This document shows positions 1-8,162 of a stretch of DNA of 64,000 bases, piece by piece; within the stretch, counting starts at the first letter, position 1, and every line of letters begins with the position of its first letter. Under the pieces are notes generated by a model. It searched no databases. It was not told where the DNA came from and worked only from the letters and a program-made list of their open reading frames with translations. Source of the stretch: Methylobacterium mesophilicum SR1.6/6 (GTDB lineage: Bacteria > Pseudomonadota > Alphaproteobacteria > Rhizobiales > Beijerinckiaceae); contig NZ_CP043538.1 of the NCBI RefSeq assembly GCF_000364445.2, positions 327,198 to 391,197 on the forward strand. Reading direction: 5' to 3'. A program made the translations under genes and the position numbers.

Positions 1-11
1 GCGGTGACCGC

Positions 12-779
12 ATGACCTTCCGCCTGAAGCGCCTGTTCGACCTGACCGGGCGGACGGCTCTGGTGACGGGGGGTAATTCCGGTCTCGGGCTGGCGCTGGC
101 CCGTGCGCTGGGCCTCGCCGGGGCCGGGCTGATCCTGACCGCCCGCCGCGAGGCCGACCTCGCGGCGGCGGCCGAGGACCTGCGGGGGGAGGCGATCGCC
201 AGCGAGATCCTGCCCGCGGATCTCGCGGAGCCCGCTGCGGTCGCCGACCTCGTCGCGCGGCTCGGCGGCCGGCCGGTCGACATCCTCGTGAACGCCGCGG
301 GGATGAACCTGCGCCAGCCTTTCGCGGCCGTGACGGCGGAGGCCTTCGACCGGCACATGGCTCTGCACGTGCGCGCGCCCTTCCTGCTGACCCAGGCCCT
401 CGCGCCGGGGATGGCGTCGCGCGGATACGGGCGGATCCTCAACGTCGCCTCCCTGCAATCCTACCGGGCCTTTCCGGACTCCGCGCCCTACGGGGCCGCC
501 AAGGGGGCGGTGGTGCAGCTCACCCGCGCCGTCGCGGAAGCGTGGTCGGCGCGCGGCGTGACCTGCAACGCGATCGCGCCCGGCTTCTTCCCGACGCCGC
601 TGACGCAGGCGGTGTTCGCCGATTCCGAGCGCGCGGCCCGCAACGCCGCGCAGACGGCCTGCGGCCGCAACGGCGAACTCACCGACCTCTACGGCGCGGC
701 GGTCTTCCTCGCCTCCGAGGCCTCCGCCTACGTCACCGGGCAGACCCTGCCGGTCGACGGGGGATTCACCGCCAAATGA
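12..779 (+). CDS. SDR family oxidoreductase
   Basis: A 255-residue classical short-chain dehydrogenase that should oxidise or reduce a hydroxyl/keto group with NAD(P). The cofactor loop TGGNSGLG lies at about residues 19-26, NAAG at about 93-96, and the catalytic pair YxxxK (YGAAK) at about 159-163, followed by the usual PG-FP-T stretch. The C-terminus SAYVTGQTLPVDGGF is typical of the gluconate 5-dehydrogenase/KduD-like branch. A TGA at 5-7 probably ends an upstream gene, so this looks like an internal operon gene. It is followed 25 nt later by a zinc alcohol dehydrogenase, suggesting paired polyol or sugar-acid oxidation. The exact substrate cannot be read from sequence. Confidence 0.93.
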   Translation: MTFRLKRLFDLTGRTALVTGGNSGLGLALARALGLAGAGLILTARREADLAAAAEDLRGEAIASEILPADLAEPAAVADLVARLGGRPVDILVNAAGMNLRQPFAAVTAEAFDRHMALHVRAPFLLTQALAPGMASRGYGRILNVASLQSYRAFPDSAPYGAAKGAVVQLTRAVAEAWSARGVTCNAIAPGFFPTPLTQAVFADSERAARNAAQTACGRNGELTDLYGAAVFLASEASAYVTGQTLPVDGGFTAK

Positions 780-804
780 ACGCCCGCTTGTCCGAGGCCC
801 CGCG

Positions 805-1815
805 ATGAGAGCGCTGATCTACACCGGTCCGAACGCGCTCATTGTCGACGACGTGCCGGTTCCCGTGCCTGGGCCCGGCGAGGTGCTGGTGCGGGTCGAG
901 GCGGTCGGCATCTGCGGTTCGGACATGCACGCCTATCACGGTCACGATGCCCGGCGCCCCGCCCCGCTGATCCTCGGCCACGAGGCCGCCGGACGGGTCG
1001 CGGAGGGGCCGCGGGCCGGCGCGCGCGTGGCGGTGAATCCGCTGGTCACCTGCGGGCACTGCCCGGCGTGCGAAGCCGGACGCACGCACCTGTGCCCGAG
1101 CCGGCAGATCCTCTCGATGCCCCCGCGTCCGGGGGCCTTCGCGGACTTTGTCTGCGTTCCCGAGAAGAGCCTCGTACCGATCCCGGACGCGCTGTCGACC
1201 ACGCACGCAGCCCTCGCCGAGCCGCTCGCCGTCGCCTACCACGCCGTCAACCAGGGGGCGCGGCTTCTCGGGCGCCCTCTGGCGGGGGCGCGCTGCGTGG
1301 TGCTGGGCGGCGGCGCGATCGGTTTCGGGTCGGGTCTGGTCCTGGCCATGCAGGGGGCGGGCGAGGTCGTCATCATCGAGCCGAATCCCGAGCGGCGCAG
1401 CGAAGCCGCGCGCGGCCTCCCGACGGCCCGCTGCCGAGCGCCCGACGATGCCGAGGGTCCGGGTCCCGACAGTGCCGACCTGATACTCGACGCCGTCGGC
1501 AGCGACGCGACGCGGGCCAAGGCGAGCCAGCTCGCCCGGCCGGGCGCGGTCATCGTGCATATCGGGCTTCTGCCCGGCGAGCGGGGGCTGGACGTCCGCA
1601 AGATCACGCTTCAGGAGATCGTTGTGTCGGGCAGCTACTGCTACACGATGCAGGAGTTCCGCGACGTGGTCGAGGCCCTCGCGGATGGCCGGCTGGGTCC
1701 CCTCGACTGGGTCGAGGAGCGCCCGCTCGCCGCGGGCGCGGCTGCCTTCGCCGACATGGATGCGAGCCGCGTCGCTGCGCCGAAGCTGATCCTTCGTCCG
1801 AACACGCCGGCTTGA
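805..1815 (+). CDS. Zinc-binding alcohol dehydrogenase family protein (polyol/L-idonate dehydrogenase-like)
   Basis: A 336-residue medium-chain dehydrogenase. The catalytic zinc site is visible as GICGSD (about residue 36) and GHE (about 62-64). The structural zinc loop CGHCPACEAGRTHLC is at about 82-96, and the NAD Rossmann motif VLGGGAIGFG at about 167. The family oxidises secondary alcohols of polyols, L-idonate or threonine with NAD. It follows the SDR gene on the same strand with a short gap and probably acts in the same sugar or sugar-acid pathway. It is a little shorter than the usual 340-350 residues, but both zinc sites and the Rossmann fold are intact. Substrate is unassigned. Confidence 0.92.
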   Translation: MRALIYTGPNALIVDDVPVPVPGPGEVLVRVEAVGICGSDMHAYHGHDARRPAPLILGHEAAGRVAEGPRAGARVAVNPLVTCGHCPACEAGRTHLCPSRQILSMPPRPGAFADFVCVPEKSLVPIPDALSTTHAALAEPLAVAYHAVNQGARLLGRPLAGARCVVLGGGAIGFGSGLVLAMQGAGEVVIIEPNPERRSEAARGLPTARCRAPDDAEGPGPDSADLILDAVGSDATRAKASQLARPGAVIVHIGLLPGERGLDVRKITLQEIVVSGSYCYTMQEFRDVVEALADGRLGPLDWVEERPLAAGAAAFADMDASRVAAPKLILRPNTPA

Positions 1816-2157
1816 GAATCGGCGTCGCACGAACGGAAGACCCTACCCGAAGTCGGACCCACGACGGCGGCTTCCACGGGCGGACACAATCCCCGTGCGG
1901 TCGGAGCCCGCCCCCGTGCAGGCGGGGCTTTCGCCCGGGGAGGGACGGATCGACCGCTCCTGCGAGACGCCGCTGTTGCCAGATGTCTTATATATGATGC
2001 ATTATCTGGTAGCATCATCGTGACCCGTTGGCGGACGGAAGTGCGGTCGAGGGTTGCCGGAGGAGCGCCGGGAAGAGCGCAGGACGGCTGAGACGCAGGC
2101 AAAGCTCGGTACGGTCGCGTCGACACGTGGCCCAAGCCGCGGCGGCAGGGAGGAAGG
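1816..2157. other. Intergenic region with AT-rich promoter island
   Basis: This 342-bp gap lies between the alcohol dehydrogenase and an ABC-ATPase stub. It holds the AT-rich inverted repeat described separately and, at the end, a strong ribosome binding site (GAGGAAGG) for the stub. No other gene is convincing here. Confidence 0.5.
1994..2018. promoter_or_regulatory. AT-rich inverted repeat, possible operator/promoter
   Basis: ATGATGC at 1994-2000 and GCATCAT at 2012-2018 form a 7-bp inverted repeat with an 11-nt spacer. It sits in an AT-rich island (TTATATATGATGCATTAT) in otherwise very GC-rich DNA. It lies 140 nt upstream of the truncated ABC-ATPase start, so it may be the old operator of that lost operon. 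The size and layout suit a dimeric repressor, but no regulator gene is next to it. Confidence 0.35.
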
Positions 2158-2253
2158 ATGGACACGGGTCAGCCTCTTCTGGAGGTGGACGGCGTCACGC
2201 TCCGCTACAAGACGCCCGAGCATCTCGTCACGGCCACCTACCGGGTGAGCTAG
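2158..2253 (+). pseudogene. 5' stub of a nitrate/sulfonate-type ABC transporter ATPase
   Basis: An ATG with a good GAGGAAGG ribosome binding site opens a 31-codon frame whose product (MDTGQPLLEVDGVTLRYKTP..., ending TYRVS) matches the first beta strands of SsuB/TauB/NrtD-like ATPases. It stops before the Walker A loop. Immediately downstream the sequence switches to glycosyltransferase-like coding. The rest of the ATPase and its permease are absent, so this is a deletion remnant that still carries its translation start. The assignment rests on the short N-terminal match (LLEVDGVTLRY). Confidence 0.6.
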
Positions 2254-2452
2254 TACGACCAGGGCCAGGCCGCGCTGCTGGCCAACGCACCCGGACTACC
2301 CGGCCCGCGTCGGCCAGTTCGTCCAGGCCGATCCCGGACGGCGCGGGCGCGCCCGCCTCGACCGCGCGCGGCTCGCCCGTCACTTCTCGGGACGAGCGCT
2401 GCTGTTCGTCACCCACGCCTGGGGCGGGGGCATCCAGCGCCACATCGACGAC

Positions 2453-3601
2453 ATGATCGCGCAGGCGCGTGCCGAGGGCCTGAGCGTGGTGCTGCTGCAG
2501 ATCGACCGGACCCGCAACCTCGAGGTCCACGTCTCCTACCGCAGCCCCGAGTTCCTGTACCTGCCCAACCTCGACAGCCTGTACCTGCCGCGCGACGCCG
2601 CGGAGCTCGCCGGCTTCATCGCGGCGCTGGCGCCGGTGCTGATCCACGTGCACTCGCTGGCGGGCCTGCGCTGGGCGGCGGCGGGCGCGCTGATGGACCT
2701 GGTGGCGGGCTCCGGCCGGCCGTATGCCTGGACGCTGCACGACTACTCGCCGGTGTGCCACCGCAACCACCTGGTGCAGCCGGACGGGCGCTACTGCGGG
2801 CTGGCGCCGGTGGCGGAGTGCCGGGCGTGCCTGGCGTCGGACGCGGAGGGGTTCGAGGAGCCGGACCCGAGCGCGCGGCGGGCGGCGTTCGGGCGGTTCC
2901 TGGCGGGCGCCACGCGGGTGTTCGCGCCGTCCTGCGACACGGCCGGGCGGATCCGGGGGGTGTACCCGGATCTGGCGGTGACGGTGCGGCCGCATATCGA
3001 GCCGGAGCGGTCCGTGCGCGACACCGCCCTGCAGAGGCCCGGACGGATCCGCCGCGTCGCCGTGCTCGGCGCGATCAGCGCCACGAAGGGCGGGTTGTTC
3101 CTGCAGGCGCTCGCCACCGACGCGCAGGACCGGGACCTGCCGCTCCGGTTCGCGATCGTGGGCTTCTCGGACCCGGCGCTCGCCATCGGCCTGGAACGCG
3201 TCGGCGTCGCCCAGACCGGGCGCTATCACGGCGACAACGAGGCGCTGGATCTCGTCTGGCGGCTCGCGGCCGACATGGTGCTGCTGCCGGCGATCTGGCC
3301 GGAGACCTACTCGTACGCGCTGACGCTCGCCCTGCGCACCGGCCTGCCGGTGGTCGCCTTCGACCTCGGCGCCCCGGGGGAGCGGCTGCGCGCCGACCCG
3401 AACGGCCATCTGCTGCCGTACGCCCTCGCCGCCGACCCGGCGGCCTTCAACGACCGGCTGCTCGCCGTCGACGTCTCGCCTGCCGGCCGGATCTCCGTGC
3501 CGATCCAGGCCGCCGCCTACGGCGACCTGATGCGCGACTATTACGGCCTGGACCCGGTGCCGGCCCGGACCGAACGCCCCATCGACGAGGACGCCGCATG
3601 A
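2453..3601 (+). CDS. Glycosyltransferase, 5'-truncated and probably broken
   Basis: 382 residues from the first possible ATG. The frame is open and clearly protein-like for about 160 nt upstream (HPDYPARVGQF ... LLFVTHAWGGGIQRHIDDM), including the first Rossmann strand and glycine loop, but has no ATG, GTG or TTG there. A neighbouring frame (YDQGQAALLAN at 2254-2286) continues the same protein family one base out of phase. The gene therefore seems to have lost its 5' end and picked up a frameshift. The body keeps a Cys/His cluster (CHRNHL, CGLAP, CRACL) and a GT-B C-terminal domain (AVLGAISATKGG; PAIWPETYSYALTLAL). It overlaps the next gene by ATGA. If translated from 2453 it lacks the N-terminal fold and is probably inactive. 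Confidence 0.7.
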   Translation: MIAQARAEGLSVVLLQIDRTRNLEVHVSYRSPEFLYLPNLDSLYLPRDAAELAGFIAALAPVLIHVHSLAGLRWAAAGALMDLVAGSGRPYAWTLHDYSPVCHRNHLVQPDGRYCGLAPVAECRACLASDAEGFEEPDPSARRAAFGRFLAGATRVFAPSCDTAGRIRGVYPDLAVTVRPHIEPERSVRDTALQRPGRIRRVAVLGAISATKGGLFLQALATDAQDRDLPLRFAIVGFSDPALAIGLERVGVAQTGRYHGDNEALDLVWRLAADMVLLPAIWPETYSYALTLALRTGLPVVAFDLGAPGERLRADPNGHLLPYALAADPAAFNDRLLAVDVSPAGRISVPIQAAAYGDLMRDYYGLDPVPARTERPIDEDAA

Positions 3602-4317
3602 TCTCCGTCAACGAGGACATGAAGCAGGCCATGCTTCAGCGCGGCATCTCGGTGCTGCATCCGGCCCCGTTCGGCCTGCCGGAGGACTGCACCTTCGAGC
3701 CGCCGTGCAGCATCAAGTGGATGGGCATCGATTACTGCCTCACCATGGGGGCGTTCTCGTACGCGGTGAGCGGCTACTATTTCGGCGCCGACATCGCCCG
3801 CTACTGCTCGATCGGCGAGAGCGTGCAGGTCGGGCGCGGCAGCCACCCGGTCCAGTGCGGCTCGACCTCGCCGCTGTTCTACACGCACCACTCGGCGGTG
3901 TTCGACCGCCTCGACCCGCGGGCGGAGGATTACGAGATCTGCGGGCCGTATCTCTGGCCCAAGCGCGTGCGCATCGGCAACGACGTCTATATCGGCCACG
4001 GCGCCTTCCTGATGCCCGACATCACGATCGGCGACGGGGCGGTGATCGGCGCGATGGCGGTGGTGACCAAGGACGTGCCGCCCTACGCGATCGTGGCCGG
4101 CAGCCCGGCCCGGATCGTGAAGATGCGCTTCCCCGACGCGCTGATCGAGCGCTACCTGAAGGTGCAGTGGTGGCGCTACGCCTTCTGGGACCTGCGCCAG
4201 TGCTCGATCACCGATCCCGAAAAATTCCTCGACGCCGTGGAAGAGCGGATCGCCGGCGGCATGCAGGAATACCGGCCGGAGCTGATCCCGATCCAGTCGC
4301 TGGTGCCGCGGGGATAG
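3598..4317 (+). CDS. CatB-related O-acetyltransferase (hexapeptide-repeat)
   Basis: About 239 residues starting at an ATG that overlaps the preceding stop (ATGA), so it is translationally coupled to the glycosyltransferase. The left-handed beta-helix is built from hexapeptide turns such as RIGNDVYIGHGAFLMPDITIGDGAVIGAMAVVTKDV (split here by function: acceptor-site His in GHG, then the IGxxAVI coil). The end of the helix carries the family signature YAIVAGSPARIVKMRF. Such enzymes transfer acetyl from acetyl-CoA to a sugar or antibiotic. Next to a glycosyltransferase, surface-polysaccharide acetylation is the likeliest role. The frame is intact although its partner is truncated. A small hairpin (GTGAGGC/GCCTCAC, 4332-4346) follows. 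Confidence 0.85.
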   Translation: MISVNEDMKQAMLQRGISVLHPAPFGLPEDCTFEPPCSIKWMGIDYCLTMGAFSYAVSGYYFGADIARYCSIGESVQVGRGSHPVQCGSTSPLFYTHHSAVFDRLDPRAEDYEICGPYLWPKRVRIGNDVYIGHGAFLMPDITIGDGAVIGAMAVVTKDVPPYAIVAGSPARIVKMRFPDALIERYLKVQWWRYAFWDLRQCSITDPEKFLDAVEERIAGGMQEYRPELIPIQSLVPRG

Positions 4318-4342
4318 CTCCGCTGGCGCGGGTGAGGCGGCC

Positions 4343-5545
4343 TCACGCCGCCAGGACCCGCGCCGCCGCGGCGCCCAGCGCCCGCACGCCCAGGGCAAGG
4401 TCGGCGTCGGCGGTATCCTCCGCCCAGTGATGGCTGATGCCGCCGATCGAGGGCACGAACAGCATCGCGGCCGGCAGGATCCGGGCGACGTTCTGGGCAT
4501 CGTGGCCGGCGCCCGAGGGCATCACCTGCCACAAGCCGGGACAGACCGCCTCCGCGGCTTCCGAGAGGGCGCGCATCAGGTCCGGGTCGCAGGGGGCGGG
4601 GATCGCCTTGGACAGGGCGGTGAGCGTGGCGGGGCAGCGTTCGCGCCGGTTCGATTCGCGCACCAGGGCCTCCAGGCAGGCCTCCATCCGCTCCAGCACC
4701 GGCATCGACACGTCGCGGAACTGGAAGAAGACCTCGGCCCGGCCCGGGATGATGCTGAAGGCCCCCGGATCCAGGGTGATCCGCCCGGTGGTCCAGGTGC
4801 TGCGCGGGCCGCAGACCGTCGGGAATGCCCGGTCGATCGCCGCCAGCAGCCGCACCGCCGCGAGGCCCGCGTCCCGGCGCTCCGCCATGGTGGTGCCGCC
4901 CGCGTGGTCCTGGCTGCCCTCGACGTCGATCCGGAACTGCCAGATCGCCACGATGCCGCTCACCACGCCGAGATGCAGGCCGGCGGATTCGAGCTGCGTG
5001 CCCTGCTCGATATGCATCTCCAGGAAGCCGCGGTAGCGGTCCGGATCGAGCCGCATCCGGGGCAGGCCGGCGAGGCCGGCACTCGCCAGCGCCGCCCGCA
5101 GGGGCGTGCCGTCGGTGCGGTTCCGGGCGGCGTCGATCTCGGCCTCGGTCAGGTCGCCGATCGCCGAGCGGCTGCCCAGGAAGCCGCCGGAGAAGTGCCC
5201 CTCCTCGTCCGCGAAGGCGACGACGTCGACGGGCAGGCCGGCGCGGGCGAGCGCCACTCCGGCCACGACGCCCAGCGCCCCGTCGAGCCAGCCGGCCTCG
5301 TTCTGGGTCTCGATATGGCTGCCCACCAGGAGATGGGGCCCGGGGCCGCGATGACGCCCCAGCACGTTGCCGATGCCGTCGATCGAGGCGTCCAGCCCGC
5401 AGGCCTCCAGCTTGGCCATCAGCCAGCGGCGGGATTCCATGTCCGCCGCCGAGAAGGTCGGCCGGTGGACGCCGGTGCGGAACCGGCCGATCTCCCGCAG
5501 GGCGTACAGGTCGGCCAGGAAGGCCTGGGTGTCGATCTCGGTCAT
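4343..5545 (-). CDS. Zn-dependent hydrolase, hydantoinase/carbamoylase family amidase
   Basis: About 400 residues if started at MTEIDTQAF (5545). The longer frame to 5671 runs back through a repeat element and is unlikely to be coding. This M20-type family cleaves N-carbamoyl amino acids, allantoate or ureidoglycolate using two metals. Visible motifs are GSHIETQNEAGWLDGALGV (metal site; the usual Asp of GSHxDT is Glu here), AFADEEGHFSGGFLGSR, EMHIEQGTQLES, and GAGHDAQNVARI with FVPSIGGISHHWAEDT near the C-terminus. It stands alone between convergent and same-strand neighbours, so the natural substrate is not set by context. The Asp-to-Glu change could tune specificity but the site is otherwise complete. 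Confidence 0.9.
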   Translation of the reverse strand: MTEIDTQAFLADLYALREIGRFRTGVHRPTFSAADMESRRWLMAKLEACGLDASIDGIGNVLGRHRGPGPHLLVGSHIETQNEAGWLDGALGVVAGVALARAGLPVDVVAFADEEGHFSGGFLGSRSAIGDLTEAEIDAARNRTDGTPLRAALASAGLAGLPRMRLDPDRYRGFLEMHIEQGTQLESAGLHLGVVSGIVAIWQFRIDVEGSQDHAGGTTMAERRDAGLAAVRLLAAIDRAFPTVCGPRSTWTTGRITLDPGAFSIIPGRAEVFFQFRDVSMPVLERMEACLEALVRESNRRERCPATLTALSKAIPAPCDPDLMRALSEAAEAVCPGLWQVMPSGAGHDAQNVARILPAAMLFVPSIGGISHHWAEDTADADLALGVRALGAAAARVLAA

Positions 5546-5624
5546 GCAATCCCCGGAGGCTTCACGTCCGGACCGTGCAAGGCCCATGCGCAGATCCGGG
5601 CTTCCGAAGAGCCTGCAGCCCCGA

Positions 5625-5692
5625 TCTCGGGCTTTGCCCAAGCCCGGCAGGGTTCCACCCTGCACCAGCAAAAGGGCTCGCCCTTTTGAATC
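5625..5692. repeat. Partial copy of composite palindromic intergenic repeat (family A)
   Basis: Two hairpins lie side by side: GCAGGG-TTCCA-CCCTGC near 5647-5663 and AAAAGGGCTCGCCCTTTT near 5670-5688. Together they match one half of the longer elements at 18.5, 34.1 and 40.6 kb. It lies just after the trmFO stop and before the amidase start on the minus strand, so it could act as a transcription terminator or RNA-stability element. Confidence 0.6.
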
Positions 5693-5704
5693 CGCGACTT
5701 GGCG

Positions 5705-7132
5705 CTACTCTGCCGCCGCGGGCGTCCAGTCCGCCGGTTGCGCCCCCGCCATCCAGGCGGCGAGATCGGCCCGGGCCCGGTCGGTCAGCGCGCGCTTCTT
5801 GAGCGCCGCCTTCTCGGGCCCGCGCAGGCGGCGGCCGGTCTCGTTGCGGGGCGCCTGCGCCAGCGGCGGGAACAGGCCGAAATTGACGTTCATCGGCTGG
5901 AACGAGCGCGGGGCGTTGGCCTCGCCGTCCGCCGCCACGTGACCGCCGGTGATGTGGCCGATGAGGGCGCCGAGCGCCGTCGTCTGCGGCAGGGGCGGCA
6001 GCGACCGGCCGGCCGCCTCCGCCACCGCGAAGCGACCGGCCATCAGGCCCACCGCGGCGCTCTCGACGTAGCCCTCGCAGCCGGTGATCTGGCCGGCGAA
6101 GCGTAAGGACGGCCGGGCCTTGAGCCGGAGGGTGGCGTCGAGGAGCCGCGGGCTGTCGAGGTAGGTGTTGCGGTGCAGGCCGCCGAGGCGGGCGAACTCG
6201 GCCCGCTCCAGGCCGGGGATCGTGCGGAAGATCCGCACCTGCTCGGCGTAGGTCAGCTTCGTCTGGAAGCCCACCATGTTGTAGAGCGTGCCCAGCGCGT
6301 TGTCCTGGCGCAGCTGCACGATCGCGCAGGGCTTGACCAGCGGGTCGCGCGGGTTGGTGAGCCCCACGGGCTTCATCGGGCCGTGCCGCAGGGTCTCGGG
6401 CCCGCGCTCGGCCATCACCTCGATGGGCAGGCAGCCGTCGAAATAGGGCGTGCCCTCCCACTGCTTGAAGCCGATCTTCTCCCCCGCCACCAGGGCGTCC
6501 ACGAAGGCCTCGTACCGGGCGCGGTCCATCGGGCAGTTGAGGTAGTCGGCCCCGGTGCCGCCGGGTCCCGGCTTGTCGTAGCGGGACTGGAACCACGCCA
6601 CGCCCATGTCGATGGAGTCGCGGTGGACGATCGGCGCGATGGCGTCGAAGAAGGCCAGCGACTCGGCCCCGGTGAGCCCGCGGATGCCCTCGGCCAGCGC
6701 CGGTGCGGTGAGCGGGCCGGTGGCGACGATGCAGGCGCCCCAGTCCTCAGGCGGCAGGCCCTCGACCTCCCCGCGGACGAGGGTCACGTTGGGGTGCTGC
6801 GCCAGGGCCCGGGTCACCGTGACGGAGAACCCCTCGCGGTCGACCGCCAGCGCGCCGCCCGCCGGGACTTGGTTGGCATCGGCCGCCCGCATGATCAGCG
6901 AGCCCAAGGCGCGCATCTCCTGGTGCAGCAGGCCGACGGCGTTGCCCTCCGGATCGTCCGACCGGAAGGAGTTCGAGCAGACGAGTTCGGCCAGCCCGTC
7001 CGTCTGGTGGGCCTCGGTGCCGCGCACCGGGCGCATCTCGTGAAGGACGGCGCGATGGCCGGCCTCGGCCACCTGCCAGGCGGCCTCGGATCCGGCGAGG
7101 CCGCCGCCGACGATGTGGATGGTCTGTGTCAT
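5705..7132 (-). CDS. trmFO: Methylenetetrahydrofolate--tRNA-(uracil-5-)-methyltransferase TrmFO
   Basis: 475 residues. Forms 5-methyluridine at position 54 in the T-loop of tRNAs, using methylene-tetrahydrofolate and FADH2. The start [19 protein letters not shown] carries the FAD dinucleotide loop. [12 protein letters not shown] (about residues 49-60) carries the conserved catalytic cysteine, and [16 protein letters not shown] and [14 protein letters not shown] are GidA-like signature stretches. Length fits the family, with no breaks seen. It is a housekeeping gene in many alphaproteobacteria, which supports chromosomal descent for this region. A terminator hairpin belonging to the next upstream gene lies just before its start. 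Confidence 0.97.
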   Translation of the reverse strand: MTQTIHIVGGGLAGSEAAWQVAEAGHRAVLHEMRPVRGTEAHQTDGLAELVCSNSFRSDDPEGNAVGLLHQEMRALGSLIMRAADANQVPAGGALAVDREGFSVTVTRALAQHPNVTLVRGEVEGLPPEDWGACIVATGPLTAPALAEGIRGLTGAESLAFFDAIAPIVHRDSIDMGVAWFQSRYDKPGPGGTGADYLNCPMDRARYEAFVDALVAGEKIGFKQWEGTPYFDGCLPIEVMAERGPETLRHGPMKPVGLTNPRDPLVKPCAIVQLRQDNALGTLYNMVGFQTKLTYAEQVRIFRTIPGLERAEFARLGGLHRNTYLDSPRLLDATLRLKARPSLRFAGQITGCEGYVESAAVGLMAGRFAVAEAAGRSLPPLPQTTALGALIGHITGGHVAADGEANAPRSFQPMNVNFGLFPPLAQAPRNETGRRLRGPEKAALKKRALTDRARADLAAWMAGAQPADWTPAAAE

Positions 7133-7146
7133 GTCTGAGAATAACG

Positions 7147-7182
7147 AAGGACCGCCGTCCGGATCAACGGGCGGCGGTCCTT
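7147..7182 (-). terminator. Rho-independent-type hairpin after the DUF1127 gene
   Basis: An 11-bp inverted repeat, AAGGACCGCCG (7147-7157) and CGGCGGTCCTT (7172-7182), with a 14-nt loop. Read on the minus strand it lies about 45 nt past the DUF1127 stop and is followed by a T-containing tract (CGTTATT). It would separate that gene from trmFO. Confidence 0.7.
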
Positions 7183-7228
7183 TCGTCAGGTTCAGACTTC
7201 TCGCGAGCGGCTGACGCCGAGGCCGGGA

Positions 7229-7375
7229 TCAGACGCGGGCGACGCCGCGGATCTCGCTGCGGCTGATTCCGAGATCGGCGAGATCGCGATCCGAGAGGCG
7301 GGAAAGCTGGGAAACGGTGTCGCGGTACCGGAGATAGGCGCGGACGCGGGTCAGGACGCTACGGGCGGCGGACAT
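7229..7375 (-). CDS. DUF1127 domain-containing small protein
   Basis: 48 residues from MSAARSVLTRVRAYL (7375), preceded by an AGAGGT ribosome binding site; a longer frame to 7450 is less likely. The C-terminal half, LSRLSDRDLADLGISRSEI, is the YjiS/DUF1127 signature. Short arginine-rich DUF1127 proteins in alphaproteobacteria have been linked to RNA turnover and phosphate or carbon metabolism. No operon partner is visible; it has its own AT-richer upstream region and a terminator. Confidence 0.85.
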   Translation of the reverse strand: MSAARSVLTRVRAYLRYRDTVSQLSRLSDRDLADLGISRSEIRGVARV

Positions 7376-7677
7376 GGTGTGCTGTGACCTCTGCTCGGGC
7401 AGACGATGGCGCTTCGTTGCGCATCGCTGCCTCTTGTTGCTGCAACGCACATATAAGCGCGCTGCGCCGCAGCAGGAGGCGAAAGGTCAAGCATCAGGTC
7501 TGCATCTATCGCATAACGAGATTAAGAACTCGGCAACCTTCCCGGATGGTCATACTTTAGGCGCATGAAACGCCGGGCGGAGGAGGCCGACCGGAAACAC
7601 CGAGGGCGCCCCGCCTGACCGCGGAGCGCCCGGGTTCGAATGCCGGATTCCGGCCATCGGGATCGACGGGCCGTGAC
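7376..7677. other. Intergenic region, promoter of the DUF1127 gene
   Basis: About 300 bp with lower GC than the neighbourhood (ATATAAGCGCG, CGCATAACGAGATTAAGAA). It probably holds the DUF1127 promoter and the end of the convergently placed small secreted protein transcript. No further gene or clear hairpin was seen. Confidence 0.4.
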
Positions 7678-7944
7678 TCAGTAGAACGGGCGCGGCCCGT
7701 AGAAGCCGTAGGGGCGGTAGAAGGGCCGGGGCCGGGCATAGCCGTAGCCGCCGTAATAGGCCGGCCGGCGCCAGTAGCCGTAGGGGCGGGGCCCCCAGTT
7801 CGGGCGGCAGATGCCCCAGGGATTGGGATGGAACCCGGGGCCGCAGCCGCCCGCCGCCTGGGCGGAGCCTGCAAGCCCCAGACCGCCGGCGATCGCGGCG
7901 GCCATAACGAGCGCCTTCGCGCGCGGCGCGCTCAGAATCGTCAT
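7678..7944 (-). CDS. Small secreted GCG_CRPN-type protein
   Basis: 88 residues: a signal peptide (LVMAAAIAGGLGLAGSAQA, cleavage near residue 30) followed by GCGPGFHPNPWGICRPNW, the GCG_CRPN motif that precedes low-complexity tails in rhizobial and Methylobacterium exported proteins. The tail is rich in Tyr, Gly, Arg, Pro and Phe (YYGGYGYARPRPFYRPYGF). It should be periplasmic or surface-located. The two cysteines of the motif could form one disulfide. Function of the family is unknown. Confidence 0.85.
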   Translation of the reverse strand: MTILSAPRAKALVMAAAIAGGLGLAGSAQAAGGCGPGFHPNPWGICRPNWGPRPYGYWRRPAYYGGYGYARPRPFYRPYGFYGPRPFY

Positions 7945-8162
7945 GACTGGATCTCCTCACTGCGTCCGGCGGATCGGCAGCCGGTCTCGGGAGATTCGCC
8001 GCCGCCGCCTGAACCGACGCTGAGCCAGAGGTTGTGCCCGATACAGGCTCGCGGCGGCGAGCGGGCAACGTCGCGGGTGCAGCAAAGGTTGCGACCCTGC
8101 CCCAGGCAGACCCGCGCAAAACCCGCGCAGGTTCCGGGGCGGGCGGCAGCCTGAGTGCAGCC

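Noticed and set aside
766..1830. Long open frame antisense to the alcohol dehydrogenase
   Set aside because: Arg/Ala/Gly-rich shadow product; the plus-strand gene has all family motifs. The same reasoning removed other long antisense frames over uvrA, trmFO, paoC-like and tct genes.
5546..5671. Upstream start for the amidase (442 residues)
   Set aside because: The extra 42 codons run through a palindromic repeat and are unlike the family N-terminus; MTEIDTQAF at 5545 is preferred.
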